Positions 36,881 through 44,654 of a DNA stretch of 64,000 nucleotides are shown here, one piece after another (within the stretch, counting starts at the first letter, position 1; every line of letters starts with the position of its first letter). This stretch comes from Neobacillus mesonae (lineage in GTDB: Bacteria > Bacillota > Bacilli > Paenibacillales > Paenibacillaceae). The stretch is from NCBI GenBank assembly GCA_023715865.1, contig JAMBOW010000001.1, positions 2,418,001-2,482,000 on the forward strand. The letters run 5' to 3'. The notes beneath the pieces are model-generated. The model was not told the origin of the DNA and did not search any database. It was given only the letters and a program-made list of their open reading frames with translations. Position numbers and translations under genes: made by a program.

Positions 36881-37783
36881 TCAGGTCTTGATAGCCCCTG
36901 TCAATACGCCTTTGGCAAAATGCTTTTGCAATAGCGGGAAGAAACACATTATTGGAACCATAGTGACGAATACGGCCGCCATCTTCATCCCGGTGGAGAA
37001 AGAGTTCTTGCCTACGGCGTCAACACTGGATGCATTGGACGCATTCGTCGAGGATTCAACGATAATGGCCCTGAGCACATTCTGCAGCGGCAGCTGATCC
37101 TGTCTCCTTAAGAAGATCATGGCATCATACCAGCTGTTCCAATAAGCAACACCGTAAAACAAAGTGATGGTAGCCATAATCGGCGCGGCAAGCGGAAGCA
37201 CTACAGAAAACAGGATTCTCCATTCACCGGCTCCATCCAGTCTTGCGGATTCCATCAGCGATTCCGGCAAGCTGTGAAAGTAATTCATCATCAGGATCAT
37301 ATTGAAGGCACTGAAGCTGCCTGCAAGGATAACGGACATTAATGTCCCCGTCAGATGCAGTGATTTCATTACGAGATACAAAGGTACGATCCCGCCGTTA
37401 AAAATCATCGTAAAAAGGACAAGGAAGAAAAACAGCTTCTTACCCGGAAATTTGTTCCGGCTAAGACCATAGGCCATGCTCGTCGTCAGGAATAAACTGA
37501 GCGGAAGCCCGATCACAAGAAGCTTGGTCGTATTCCAGTATCCAGTCAGGATGCTTCCATCCGAGAAGAGCGCTTTATAGGAATCAAGCGTCGGTTCTTT
37601 TGGAAACATGAGCAGCGGATTCTCCGCATATTCCTTAGGCGTTGCAAACGAAATCATGATGACGTTCCAAAAAGGGATCAATATCAACAGAGCTAAAATC
37701 AGCAAAACGACGAAAATAAAATAATCGATAAAGGTCATTTTCTTGCCTAAAAACTTCGGTTTTTTTCTAGTCATCGTACTCAT
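36881..37783 (-). CDS. Carbohydrate ABC transporter permease, LplC/YtcP type
   Basis: A 300-residue inner-membrane permease with six membrane segments. The EAA loop that contacts the ATPase is visible as ESARLDGAGEWRILFSVVLP near residue 190. The start ATG 37783 (MSTMTRKKPK) follows GAGAGGAG. The in-frame start at 37825 overlaps the preceding gene and adds a non-homologous charged stretch. Second permease of the importer. Confidence 0.93.
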   Translation of the reverse strand: MSTMTRKKPKFLGKKMTFIDYFIFVVLLILALLILIPFWNVIMISFATPKEYAENPLLMFPKEPTLDSYKALFSDGSILTGYWNTTKLLVIGLPLSLFLTTSMAYGLSRNKFPGKKLFFFLVLFTMIFNGGIVPLYLVMKSLHLTGTLMSVILAGSFSAFNMILMMNYFHSLPESLMESARLDGAGEWRILFSVVLPLAAPIMATITLFYGVAYWNSWYDAMIFLRRQDQLPLQNVLRAIIVESSTNASNASSVDAVGKNSFSTGMKMAAVFVTMVPIMCFFPLLQKHFAKGVLTGAIKT

Positions 37784-37802
37784 CTTTTCACGTTCTCCTC
37801 TC

Positions 37803-38765
37803 CTATCGGAACAGTCCGTCTCCACCCAGCTTCTTGGCTACCCGATCCGCTGCCAGCAAGAGAATCATGTTCACAAGGGAACGGAACAAGCTGACTGCAG
37901 TTGAGAATGAAAAGTCAGTCGAGGACTGGAAGGTGATCCGATAAATATAGACATCGAGTACTTCGGACACATTCTGTGTCGCCGCATTCGCAAGGTTGAA
38001 GATTTGGTCAAAACCAGAAGACATGAGTCCGCCGACATTCAAGATGAACATAACCGTAATGGTTGGAAGAATGTTCGGCAGGGTGATCCGAAACATCTGC
38101 TGCAGCCTCGAAGCACCATCAATTTGAGCTGACTCATACTGATCCTGGTCAATCCCCGAAATGGCTGCCAAATAAATGATGGCTCCCCATCCTGTTGACT
38201 TCCAGATGTCAGTGAGCAGCAGCATCGGAACGAAAGTGTCCTCTGAGCCCAGGAAGTTGATCGTTGGCAGACCAACCAAGGCAAGAGCACTGTTCACAAG
38301 CCCGTCGTAGGCAAGGACATTAATGACGATCCCGGAGACAATAATCCAGGATAGAAAATGTGGAAAAGTGAAAACGGTCTGGAATAATTTCTTCGTTCTC
38401 CGCATCCGGAGCTCATTCAGCATCAGCGCCAGCAATATCGGAAACGGGAATTGGACGACCAGTTTCAAAATGTTGATATATAATGTTCTCCAAACAGCAT
38501 CAAGGAAGGCGGGGTCTCGGAATACGTATTGAAAATTTTCGAATCCGACCCAAGGGCTTCCCCATATACCAAGGTTCGCTTTATATTCCTTGAAGGCAAG
38601 CGATAACCCGCCCATTGGCAGATACGCAAACAGGATGAGCCAGATCAGCCCTGGTATGAGCAGGGTATACGTCATCCGGTGCTTCCAGATCTCAGCGAAG
38701 AGTCTTCGTCTTCTTGAGTGATCCGGCTTCACTTTTTTGTCAGACCCTAAAGCAGCTGGTTTCAA
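37803..38765 (-). CDS. Carbohydrate ABC transporter permease, LplB type
   Basis: A 320-residue permease with a basic N-terminus, six membrane segments and the EAA-type loop ESAQIDGASRLQQMFRITLP near residue 210. I prefer TTG 38765, because GAGGAG lies seven bases before it. The upstream GTG (38780) overlaps that site. Pairs with the LplC-type gene 19 bases downstream. Confidence 0.92.
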   Translation of the reverse strand: MKPAALGSDKKVKPDHSRRRRLFAEIWKHRMTYTLLIPGLIWLILFAYLPMGGLSLAFKEYKANLGIWGSPWVGFENFQYVFRDPAFLDAVWRTLYINILKLVVQFPFPILLALMLNELRMRRTKKLFQTVFTFPHFLSWIIVSGIVINVLAYDGLVNSALALVGLPTINFLGSEDTFVPMLLLTDIWKSTGWGAIIYLAAISGIDQDQYESAQIDGASRLQQMFRITLPNILPTITVMFILNVGGLMSSGFDQIFNLANAATQNVSEVLDVYIYRITFQSSTDFSFSTAVSLFRSLVNMILLLAADRVAKKLGGDGLFR

Positions 38766-38801
38766 TTTGCATCTCCTCACTCTTCGTAAATCTAATCTTT
38801 C

Positions 38802-39557
38802 TCAAGCTTCCCCAAACAGAAATTCAAAGGTTGTCTTTAAATGCGCTTCCCAGAAACGCCAGTCATGCGTACCGGGGCTTTCCACATACTCGAATGGATA
38901 AGGCGAGTTTTTCATAAAAGTCGCAAATTCACGATTCATCTCTACAAAAGGATCCTGGTCTCCGCAGCAGCAAAGAATGGAAGGCAGCTTTCCTCCTTCA
39001 TCGGCTCTTGCTCGTGCCAGCGCATATAAATCCTCATGCGGCTGAACCTCAAGGTTTGCTCCGAAGACTCCCTGCATCTCTTTGACCATTTCCGGGGACA
39101 TGTCGCTCCTTCTCAATCTCTGCTGGATATCTGTTACTCCTGATAAGGAAACGGCCTTACGATAACGCTCCGGATAAGTCAGCCCGCATTTCAGAGCACC
39201 GTAGCCGCCCATTGACAAACCGGCAACATAGGTGTTTTCCGGATCCTTGCTCATATGAATCAGGTTTGCGCAAGTCTCAGGCAGCTCTTCTGTAACGAAA
39301 TAAAAGTAATCCAGACCAAATGCCATATCGGTGTAATAGCTTCGGTTTGCCTCCGGCATAATGACCGTGCACCCATATTTTTGCGCGTACATTTCCACTG
39401 TGGTCATACGGTGCCAGGTGCTCGCATTATCCCCTGCTCCGTGAAGCAGGTAAAGCGTTCTATCCGCGGGCGTACCGTATTCCGCTGGAGAAATAATATG
39501 AATGCTTGTCGTCATGCGAAGAGTTGGCGATCCTGTCTCTATCGCGATATACGCCAT
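38802..39557 (-). CDS. Esterase D/tributyrin-type alpha/beta hydrolase
   Basis: A 251-residue alpha/beta-hydrolase of the esterase family PF00756. The oxyanion region is LYLLHGAGDNASTW, the nucleophile elbow is GLSMGGYGALK (Ser near residue 121), and the acid and histidine appear in CGDQDPFV and GTHDWRFWE. There is no signal peptide, so it acts inside the cell. It is the first gene of the carbohydrate operon. An intracellular esterase before a sugar importer suggests removal of acyl groups from imported oligosaccharides, which is inference. The start follows AAAGGGGTTACAC. Confidence 0.88.
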   Translation of the reverse strand: MAYIAIETGSPTLRMTTSIHIISPAEYGTPADRTLYLLHGAGDNASTWHRMTTVEMYAQKYGCTVIMPEANRSYYTDMAFGLDYFYFVTEELPETCANLIHMSKDPENTYVAGLSMGGYGALKCGLTYPERYRKAVSLSGVTDIQQRLRRSDMSPEMVKEMQGVFGANLEVQPHEDLYALARARADEGGKLPSILCCCGDQDPFVEMNREFATFMKNSPYPFEYVESPGTHDWRFWEAHLKTTFEFLFGEA

Positions 39558-39583
39558 GTGTAACCCCTTTCCAAATTACAAAT

Positions 39584-39597
39584 TCGAATCGTTTCAC
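39584..39597. promoter_or_regulatory. LacI-type operator O1
   Basis: TCGAATCGTTTCAC, a near-palindrome with a central CG, resembles O2 at 39659-39672 in 12 of 14 positions. It lies 27 bases upstream of the esterase start. The centres of O1 and O2 are 75 bases apart, about seven helical turns, compatible with looping. Confidence 0.65.
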
Positions 39598-39658
39598 TTA
39601 GCCATTCTTATGTTTTTGCCTTGATTTTCGACGTTTTAGCTATTTGGAAGCGATTACT

Positions 39659-39672
39659 TCGAATCGTTTCGA
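39659..39672. promoter_or_regulatory. LacI-type operator O2 overlapping the start point
   Basis: TCGAATCGTTTCGA has perfect 5-base arms (TCGAA/TTCGA) around a central CG, the classic LacI-family layout. It sits just downstream of the -10 hexamer and would cover the transcription start, ideal for repression. Confidence 0.75.
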
Positions 39673-39677
39673 TTACC

Positions 39678-39707
39678 ATCATAATCGCTCCTCGTAAAAA
39701 TTGTCAA
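39678..39707 (-). promoter_or_regulatory. Sigma-A promoter of the esterase-ABC-GH94 operon
   Basis: On the minus strand a perfect TTGACA (39707-39702) and TATGAT (39683-39678) with an 18-base spacer. It lies about 120 bases upstream of the esterase start. Confidence 0.8.
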
Positions 39708-39886
39708 TGCAGTTTTTCATCCTTTTTCCCTTTATTTTAAAACGCTGTCATTGGTATATTGACTTTAATGGCACTCTGTAATACCATATTCCACGATCTT
39801 TGAAGAGCATTTTAAACGTTTCACCAAATCACTTTCATGAACCTTTGAATAGCCGTTTACAAGCAACAGGACTGGAGGAGTTTGAT

Positions 39887-40801
39887 ATGAACAGTACGTT
39901 GACGAGCTTTGTAGATGAAATAAATGCAGAAGGCTTGAATGTCTTTTCGATTCGTGTTCTTCAAAATGGGGAGCTGCTAGGAGAATGGAGCCGGGAGATG
40001 GATATAAGGCGTCCGCAGCATTCGATCAGCAAATCCTTTACCTGCATGGCTGCTGGTCTTGCTATTGAGGAAGGAAAGCTTACATTACATTCCCGGCTGG
40101 GGGATTATTTCAATTATGATTCGACTTATCAATCAAAAGAACAACGAATCCCTTCTCCGGACGCGCTTACTCTCTACGATTTGCTCCGGATGTCTTCTGG
40201 CCATGACGCTCCTCCTCTATGGCTGCCTGAACGAAAGTCACTCACAGAAAAAGACTGGGCAAAATACTATTTGTCTCTGCCGCTGGACCGTCCGCCCGGA
40301 GAGCTATTTACATACAGCAGCGGCGATACATTCATGATTTCTGCAATGATTCAAGCAGCTGTCGGCGAAACAGTCGAGAGCTATTTAACGCCCCGCTTGT
40401 TTGAGCCGCTCGGCATTCACGACGTTGAATGGGAAAGCTCGCCACTTGGAGTTACACTAGGATGCGCAGGGCTAATTATAAATACGGAAGAATTAAGCAG
40501 ATTCGGCCAAATGCTGCTGGATGAAGGTCTTTATAAGGGCAAGCAGCTGATTCCAGCTGAGTGGATCACATTCGCAACAAGCAAACATATCGATTCTGTA
40601 GGCGATGGCGACTGGTCATTAGGCTACGGCTGTCAATTTTGGATGTGCTCGCACGAAGCCTATCGAGGTGACGGAGCTCATGGCCAGCTTCTCGTTATCA
40701 TCCCGCAAAAAAGAGCAGTCATCGCTGTCAACAGTGAGGAAGACCGTATACAGTCGATCCTTGACGCAGTATGGAAGGGAATTTTACCTATTCTATATTA
40801 A
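39887..40801 (+). CDS. Serine hydrolase of the beta-lactamase (class C/DD-peptidase) family
   Basis: A 304-residue protein with the penicillin-binding fold. The SxxK motif is SISKSFTC near residue 49, the Tyr motif is YSSGDTFM, and the third motif is GAHGQLLVI near the C-terminus. There is no signal peptide, so it is probably a cytoplasmic esterase or peptidase and not an antibiotic-resistance enzyme. ATG 39887 follows GGAGGAG. An in-frame TTG at 39800 has no site. It is divergent from the sugar operon and closed by a strong terminator. Confidence 0.88.
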   Translation: MNSTLTSFVDEINAEGLNVFSIRVLQNGELLGEWSREMDIRRPQHSISKSFTCMAAGLAIEEGKLTLHSRLGDYFNYDSTYQSKEQRIPSPDALTLYDLLRMSSGHDAPPLWLPERKSLTEKDWAKYYLSLPLDRPPGELFTYSSGDTFMISAMIQAAVGETVESYLTPRLFEPLGIHDVEWESSPLGVTLGCAGLIINTEELSRFGQMLLDEGLYKGKQLIPAEWITFATSKHIDSVGDGDWSLGYGCQFWMCSHEAYRGDGAHGQLLVIIPQKRAVIAVNSEEDRIQSILDAVWKGILPILY

Positions 40802-40817
40802 TTTTTTCTCAGATAAT

Positions 40818-40857
40818 AAAAGCCGAGAAGCAGTAACCTGTTGCTTCTCGGCTTTTT
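40818..40857 (+). terminator. Intrinsic terminator after the serine hydrolase gene
   Basis: AAGCCGAGAAGCA / TGCTTCTCGGCTT is a perfect 13-bp stem followed by TTT. Confidence 0.93.
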
Positions 40858-41025
40858 ATGTGTAAATATTTATATACCATAAAATTTGTGTCACTACATA
40901 AATGTTGCACTATACAAAATTTATTGAAGTAGTACAATGTAAATAATAAAGCAAACAATTTTATTTTCAGAAAATCAAACAGACTACTGCCAATAACATC
41001 AACTTTTACTAAATCAGGTGATACC

Positions 41026-42357
41026 ATGTTTAAAAAAAATCCACATCAAGCATCCGCATTTGCACTTTCCGGTAATGAAGCGAACAGCGGTTATACCGGT
41101 TCACTTAAGATCCCAGAGAATGCCAGCTGGCTGCGCAAGCTGCTGGCCTTTATGGGACCCGGATTTTTAGTCGCTGTGGGCTATATGGACCCGGGAAACT
41201 GGGCGACGGACATTGCTGGCGGTTCCCAGTTTGGATATCGACTGCTGTTCGTCATTGTACTGTCAAACCTAATGGCTATCGTATTGCAATCGCTGGCCAG
41301 CAAGCTCGGACTCGTAACAGGTAAAGATCTTGCTCAAGCTTGCCGAGAACACTTTAAGCCTTCTGTTGTCATCGTCCTATGGATTCTTGCAGAGCTGGCA
41401 ATAGCAGCCACAGACCTCGCCGAGGTGATCGGCTCTGCCATCGCCCTGCAGCTCTTATTCGGCATTCCGATCTTGTATGGGGTCGTGATTACAGCAGCGG
41501 ATGTGCTGCTCATTTTACTGCTTCAACACAAAGGGGTCCGCACACTTGAAAGCATCGTCATCGTCCTTATGGGTACCATAGCTGTCTGTTTCGGAATCGA
41601 TGTATTTCTAGCACAACCAAGCGCATCCGGAGTCATTCAAGGCGTGATGCCTTCCCTAGAGATTTTTCAAAGACCAGAGATGCTGTATATCGCCATCGGC
41701 ATATTGGGTGCGACAATAATGCCGCACAACCTTTATTTGCATTCTTCTATTGTACAGAGCCGGAAGATCGAACCCAGTGTCACAGCCAAAAAAGAAGCGA
41801 TCCGTTTTACGACTGCTGATTCGACTATTGCCTTAACATTAGCCATGTTTATTAATGCAGCCATACTTATTGTGTCCTCTGCCGTTTTTCACCATGCAGG
41901 CATGACTCAGGTTGCTAATATTTCGGATGCCTACCATTTGCTGACACCACTGCTCGGCACAACCGTCGCCAGCATTTTGTTCGGTATTGCGCTTCTGGCG
42001 TCCGGTCAGAATTCAACGTTAACAGGCACTCTCTCCGGGCAGATCGTAATGGAAGGATTCCTTAATATTCGTCTTCCCAGCTGGCTTAGACGTCTAGTCA
42101 CTCGTTTGATTGCTATTATCCCGGCTGTCATCGTAACAGCTATAGCCGGAGAACAAGGAACAGCTGATCTGCTTATATTCAGCCAGGTCATTTTATCCTT
42201 GCAGCTGCCTTTTGCAGTCATTCCGCTTGTCATGTTTACGAGCAGCAAGAAGGTCATGGGCAGCTTCGCAAATAAACCTTGGCTTAAAATTACATCATGG
42301 TTGATCACAGCCGTCATTGTCATACTGAACATTTGCCTCTTGTTTCTAACTTTCTAA
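41026..42357 (+). CDS. mntH: Nramp-family divalent metal transporter (manganese uptake)
   Basis: A 443-residue proton-coupled Mn2+/Fe2+ importer with 11 predicted membrane segments. The metal-site motifs are visible: DPGNWATDI in helix 1 (near residue 57) and GATIMPHNLYLHSS in helix 6 (near residue 230). The start ATG follows AGGTGATACC. The 165-base upstream gap is AT-rich, with imperfect ATAAAATTTG / CAAAATTTAT arms, but I cannot match it to the known MntR operator. Monocistronic with a shared downstream terminator. Confidence 0.95.
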   Translation: MFKKNPHQASAFALSGNEANSGYTGSLKIPENASWLRKLLAFMGPGFLVAVGYMDPGNWATDIAGGSQFGYRLLFVIVLSNLMAIVLQSLASKLGLVTGKDLAQACREHFKPSVVIVLWILAELAIAATDLAEVIGSAIALQLLFGIPILYGVVITAADVLLILLLQHKGVRTLESIVIVLMGTIAVCFGIDVFLAQPSASGVIQGVMPSLEIFQRPEMLYIAIGILGATIMPHNLYLHSSIVQSRKIEPSVTAKKEAIRFTTADSTIALTLAMFINAAILIVSSAVFHHAGMTQVANISDAYHLLTPLLGTTVASILFGIALLASGQNSTLTGTLSGQIVMEGFLNIRLPSWLRRLVTRLIAIIPAVIVTAIAGEQGTADLLIFSQVILSLQLPFAVIPLVMFTSSKKVMGSFANKPWLKITSWLITAVIVILNICLLFLTF

Positions 42358-42361
42358 ATCC

Positions 42362-42417
42362 AAAAAACCGAGATCCTGACTGCGTCTTAGACGCTGCAGA
42401 ATCTCGGTTTTCTTTTT
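42362..42417. terminator. Bidirectional terminator between mntH and the HAD gene
   Basis: AAAACCGAGAT (42364-42374) / ATCTCGGTTTT (42401-42411), with an inner GCGTC/GACGC stem. T-rich sequence follows on the plus strand and A-rich precedes it, so it can serve both convergent genes. Confidence 0.92.
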
Positions 42418-42421
42418 AATC

Positions 42422-43141
42422 TTACAGAAGCAAAGTAGTCAGTTCGTTCAAGTCACGTACCGTGTAGTCTGGGGTATCTGGTTCACCCGAAGAAGGCTGA
42501 TATCGCCCGTAGCCCTGCATAATTCTAATCGTATGCATACCAAGTGATTTGGCAGGGACAATATCATTATCTATTCGATCTCCGATCATAACCGATTCGA
42601 AGGGCTCAGCTCCCGCCTCTTTCAAAGCGTACTCATATAAACGCACATCCGGTTTGGATAAACCTTGTTCCGCTGAACAGGCGATTACGTCGACATAGGA
42701 TCGGAGTCCGTATTTTACGAGACGTTCCTCCGTACCTGGACTTTGATTGGCGATAACCCCTATTTTGTAGCGTTCCCCCAGCAGTTTAAGCGTCACTTGA
42801 GCTTCGGGATAGGGCTCCTCCAATTCCTTCTGAAACTTGAGCCTAGGCTTTATGTAAGCACGGTCTGTCTCGGAAGACACGAGCTCGGAAATTGCATACT
42901 GCATGGGTGAAGAGATAAATCTAGCATAGCTCTGAACAAATTTGCTGCGCACATCCTCCATTGTAATCGTATATCCAAGCCCATTTGCTTCCCGCACAAA
43001 TTGACCGATAATATGATCGACAGGAGCCCATTCATTAACAAGCGTATCTCCTATATCAAAAAAGAGCCATTTTATATTCGCAAACTTCCCCATATTGCCA
43101 TTCTCAACCTTTCCGTCCCTCGATATAGAAAAGAGACCCAT
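42422..43141 (-). CDS. HAD-superfamily hydrolase
   Basis: A 239-residue phosphatase-like protein. HAD motif I is FFDIGDTLV (nucleophile Asp), motif II lies in GVIANQSP, motif III is the Lys in GLSKPDVRLYEYAL, and motif IV is MIGDRIDNDI. A helical cap (residues about 40-110) places it in the C1-cap group. The substrate is unknown. The conserved part starts at about residue 17 (MGKFANIKWLFFD, ATG 43093), but no strong ribosome site decides between the two starts. Confidence 0.88.
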   Translation of the reverse strand: MGLFSISRDGKVENGNMGKFANIKWLFFDIGDTLVNEWAPVDHIIGQFVREANGLGYTITMEDVRSKFVQSYARFISSPMQYAISELVSSETDRAYIKPRLKFQKELEEPYPEAQVTLKLLGERYKIGVIANQSPGTEERLVKYGLRSYVDVIACSAEQGLSKPDVRLYEYALKEAGAEPFESVMIGDRIDNDIVPAKSLGMHTIRIMQGYGRYQPSSGEPDTPDYTVRDLNELTTLLL

Positions 43142-43264
43142 GCTTATATCACGAGTCTCACATGCTATGTTCCTTTAGCCCTAGTATATCAATGCTCTGT
43201 ATATTCCGCAAATTATATGGAAGCACGTACATCTATTTTGTTAGACATGCACGCACATTACAAT

Positions 43265-43684
43265 CTAATGTACAGCAGCAGCGCGTTCACCATTCAACAA
43301 AAATCCAACTTCACCTTTAATCGTAAAGATAACATGGTCTGCGCCCATTCCGCGATACACACCGCGGGGATGATTCAGCTGCGTAATAATGGTAATTGAT
43401 TTACGTGTCCAAGGTCTGCATATTTGCAGGAAACGACATGTTAAATTCAAGCTGTTTTCAAAAATGAAAATACGTCCCACGGTCGCATTCGGGAGCAGCC
43501 ATTTGCTTGCAAGTGCTGTATCCATTCGAATAATGTGTTCAACTCCCAGACGCTTAACCTTTCTCTCCTCCTGCGCACTGTTCGTCAGAACAGCAAATGG
43601 AAGCTTCTTATACATTAGCAATCGAATAAAATTTCTAGCCGCTTCGTTAGGTGCCGTAACTAAAATAACTTCATCACTCATCAC
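43265..43684 (-). CDS. Degenerate RCK_N/TrkA-N-like protein under tandem c-di-AMP riboswitches
   Basis: A 139-residue single-domain protein from GTG 43684, behind GGGAGGA. The strand-helix order and the ends fit a TrkA-N (RCK_N) Rossmann domain: RIFIFENSLNLTCRFLQIC and SITIITQLNHPRGVYRGMGA then DHVIF parallel the usual DDEANLL and RANDPEHAELLERLGAD elements. The nucleotide-binding GxGxxG is missing (VTAPNEAARN instead), so NAD binding may be lost. RCK domains gate K+ transport, and c-di-AMP riboswitches commonly control K+ uptake genes, which fits. No K+ channel gene is adjacent. The function is inferred, the family is a tentative call. Confidence 0.7.
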   Translation of the reverse strand: MMSDEVILVTAPNEAARNFIRLLMYKKLPFAVLTNSAQEERKVKRLGVEHIIRMDTALASKWLLPNATVGRIFIFENSLNLTCRFLQICRPWTRKSITIITQLNHPRGVYRGMGADHVIFTIKGEVGFLLNGERAAAVH

Positions 43685-43717
43685 AATAAATCCTCCCTGT
43701 AGTTAGAAAAAGACAAC

Positions 43718-43758
43718 AAAAAAAGAACACCGACAGATAAAAGGCATATCCGGTGCTC
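43718..43758 (-). terminator. Terminator T2 of the gene-proximal c-di-AMP riboswitch
   Basis: On the minus strand GAGCACCG / CGGTGTTC (one G-T pair), extended inward by GATA/TATC and followed by seven T. It lies between riboswitch 2 and the GTG start and is the likely expression platform. Confidence 0.88.
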
Positions 43759-43830
43759 TCCCACCCTGATAACAGATATGACAACATCATCTGATTATCG
43801 GTGCTGCTCGGCTTGCTGCCTCTCCCTTTT

Positions 43831-43968
43831 TTACGCTTACGAGGTTAGCTGTCGGATTCGGACAAGAGAGATTGCCCTATTCACGGCAAAAGCCGTGAAA
43901 TTCACCCCTATGGATGCAGCATCCACATTTGGTTCCCCCGTTTTTTGCAGATCACAAAAATTCAGCGC
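43831..43968 (-). ncRNA. c-di-AMP riboswitch 2 (ydaO/yuaA class), gene-proximal
   Basis: Read on the minus strand it shows the class hallmarks in order: a P1 5' arm CGCT, CGGGGGAACCAAA, AGGGGTGAAT, a perfect hairpin TTCACGG/CCGTGAA, then GTCCGAATCCGACAGC and CTAACCTCGTAAGCG, which closes P1. The class turns off K+ uptake and cell wall genes when c-di-AMP is high. A terminator (T2) follows, as in known off-switches. Confidence 0.92.
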
Positions 43969-43970
43969 AC

Positions 43971-44002
43971 AAATAAAACCACAGAGGACTAGGCCCCTGT
44001 GG
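43971..44002 (-). terminator. Terminator T1 between the two riboswitches
   Basis: On the minus strand CCACAGGGG / CCTCTGTGG (one G-T pair) with a 6-base loop, followed by TTTTATTT. It belongs to riboswitch 1 and ends just before riboswitch 2 begins. Confidence 0.85.
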
Positions 44003-44094
44003 CTAATAGCTCACAAGATCATCATTCCTCTCTCAAACCTTTATATAGATCAAACAAAAGAATGCCTCATGTGCATCTTTAGCCGCTCTATATA

Positions 44095-44278
44095 GCTTAC
44101 GAGGTTAGCTGTCGGATTCGGACGGTGAGAGTCGTCCTACCTGTTCAGTCAGATTCCGAAGAATCTTCAGTTCAGGATTCACCCCATGCATGACAGATCA
44201 TTCGGCTCTCACACCGAATCAAACACCATGCTTTCTTTGGTTCCCCCGCTTTCCGCCTTATGCGGCAGAAATTAAGCA
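44095..44278 (-). ncRNA. c-di-AMP riboswitch 1 (ydaO/yuaA class), promoter-proximal
   Basis: Minus-strand copy with the same core blocks as riboswitch 2: AGCGGGGGAACCAAAG, GGGGTGAATCC, GTCCGAATCCGACAGC and CTAACCTCGTAAGC. P1 pairs GCTT with AAGC. It has longer peripheral hairpins (ATTCGGTGTGAGAGCCGAAT and AGATTCTTCGGAATCT) than riboswitch 2, so the two are not a simple recent duplication. Confidence 0.92.
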
Positions 44279-44338
44279 ATCATAGCAATGAGAACTACCT
44301 TATATACGTTTTTCGCTTGCTCAAGATTTACGATATGA

Positions 44339-44368
44339 ATCATACACCCGAGCAAATACCCTTGTAAA
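44339..44368 (-). promoter_or_regulatory. Promoter of the tandem riboswitch transcript
   Basis: On the minus strand TTTACA (44368-44363) and TATGAT (44344-44339), with an 18-base spacer. Transcription would start about 55 bases before riboswitch 1, leaving room for both elements in one leader of about 650 bases. Confidence 0.6.
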
Positions 44369-44654
44369 GCTCATAGACCTGCTCATTTTGACGATTTTAA
44401 CCTAAATTGGGATAGAATAAGGAGATAACTTTCTCCTTTATGCATTTAGCTTAACTGTTCTAAGTTTATCTAGGTTTTTCACATGTTTCAGAACAGAGTT
44501 ACATCAATAAAAAAATATTTAAGAGCAATACCTGAAGCTTTGTTTGACTTTCTCCATATATTGTTTAAGATTAAATTGTGATCAATATATATTTCAAATA
44601 ATGGAAGTACTAGCCCCTTGATTCCCATTATCTCATGAAAGGTTGGAGAAAAGC

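Noticed and set aside
39584-39672. CcpA cre sites in the sugar operon promoter
   Set aside because: The TGAAACG half has only three bases between TG and CG, while cre needs four. The palindromes fit the operon's own LacI-family regulator better.
39887-40801. Beta-lactamase conferring antibiotic resistance
   Set aside because: The SxxK fold is shared by many esterases and peptidases. There is no signal peptide, and the Tyr motif is YSS, not YxN, so a resistance role is not supported.
43835-44108. Repeated GAGGTTAGCTGTCGGATTCG suggesting an IS or CRISPR-like repeat
   Set aside because: The two copies are the 3' cores of c-di-AMP riboswitches on the minus strand. Flanks differ, no transposase or spacer array is present.
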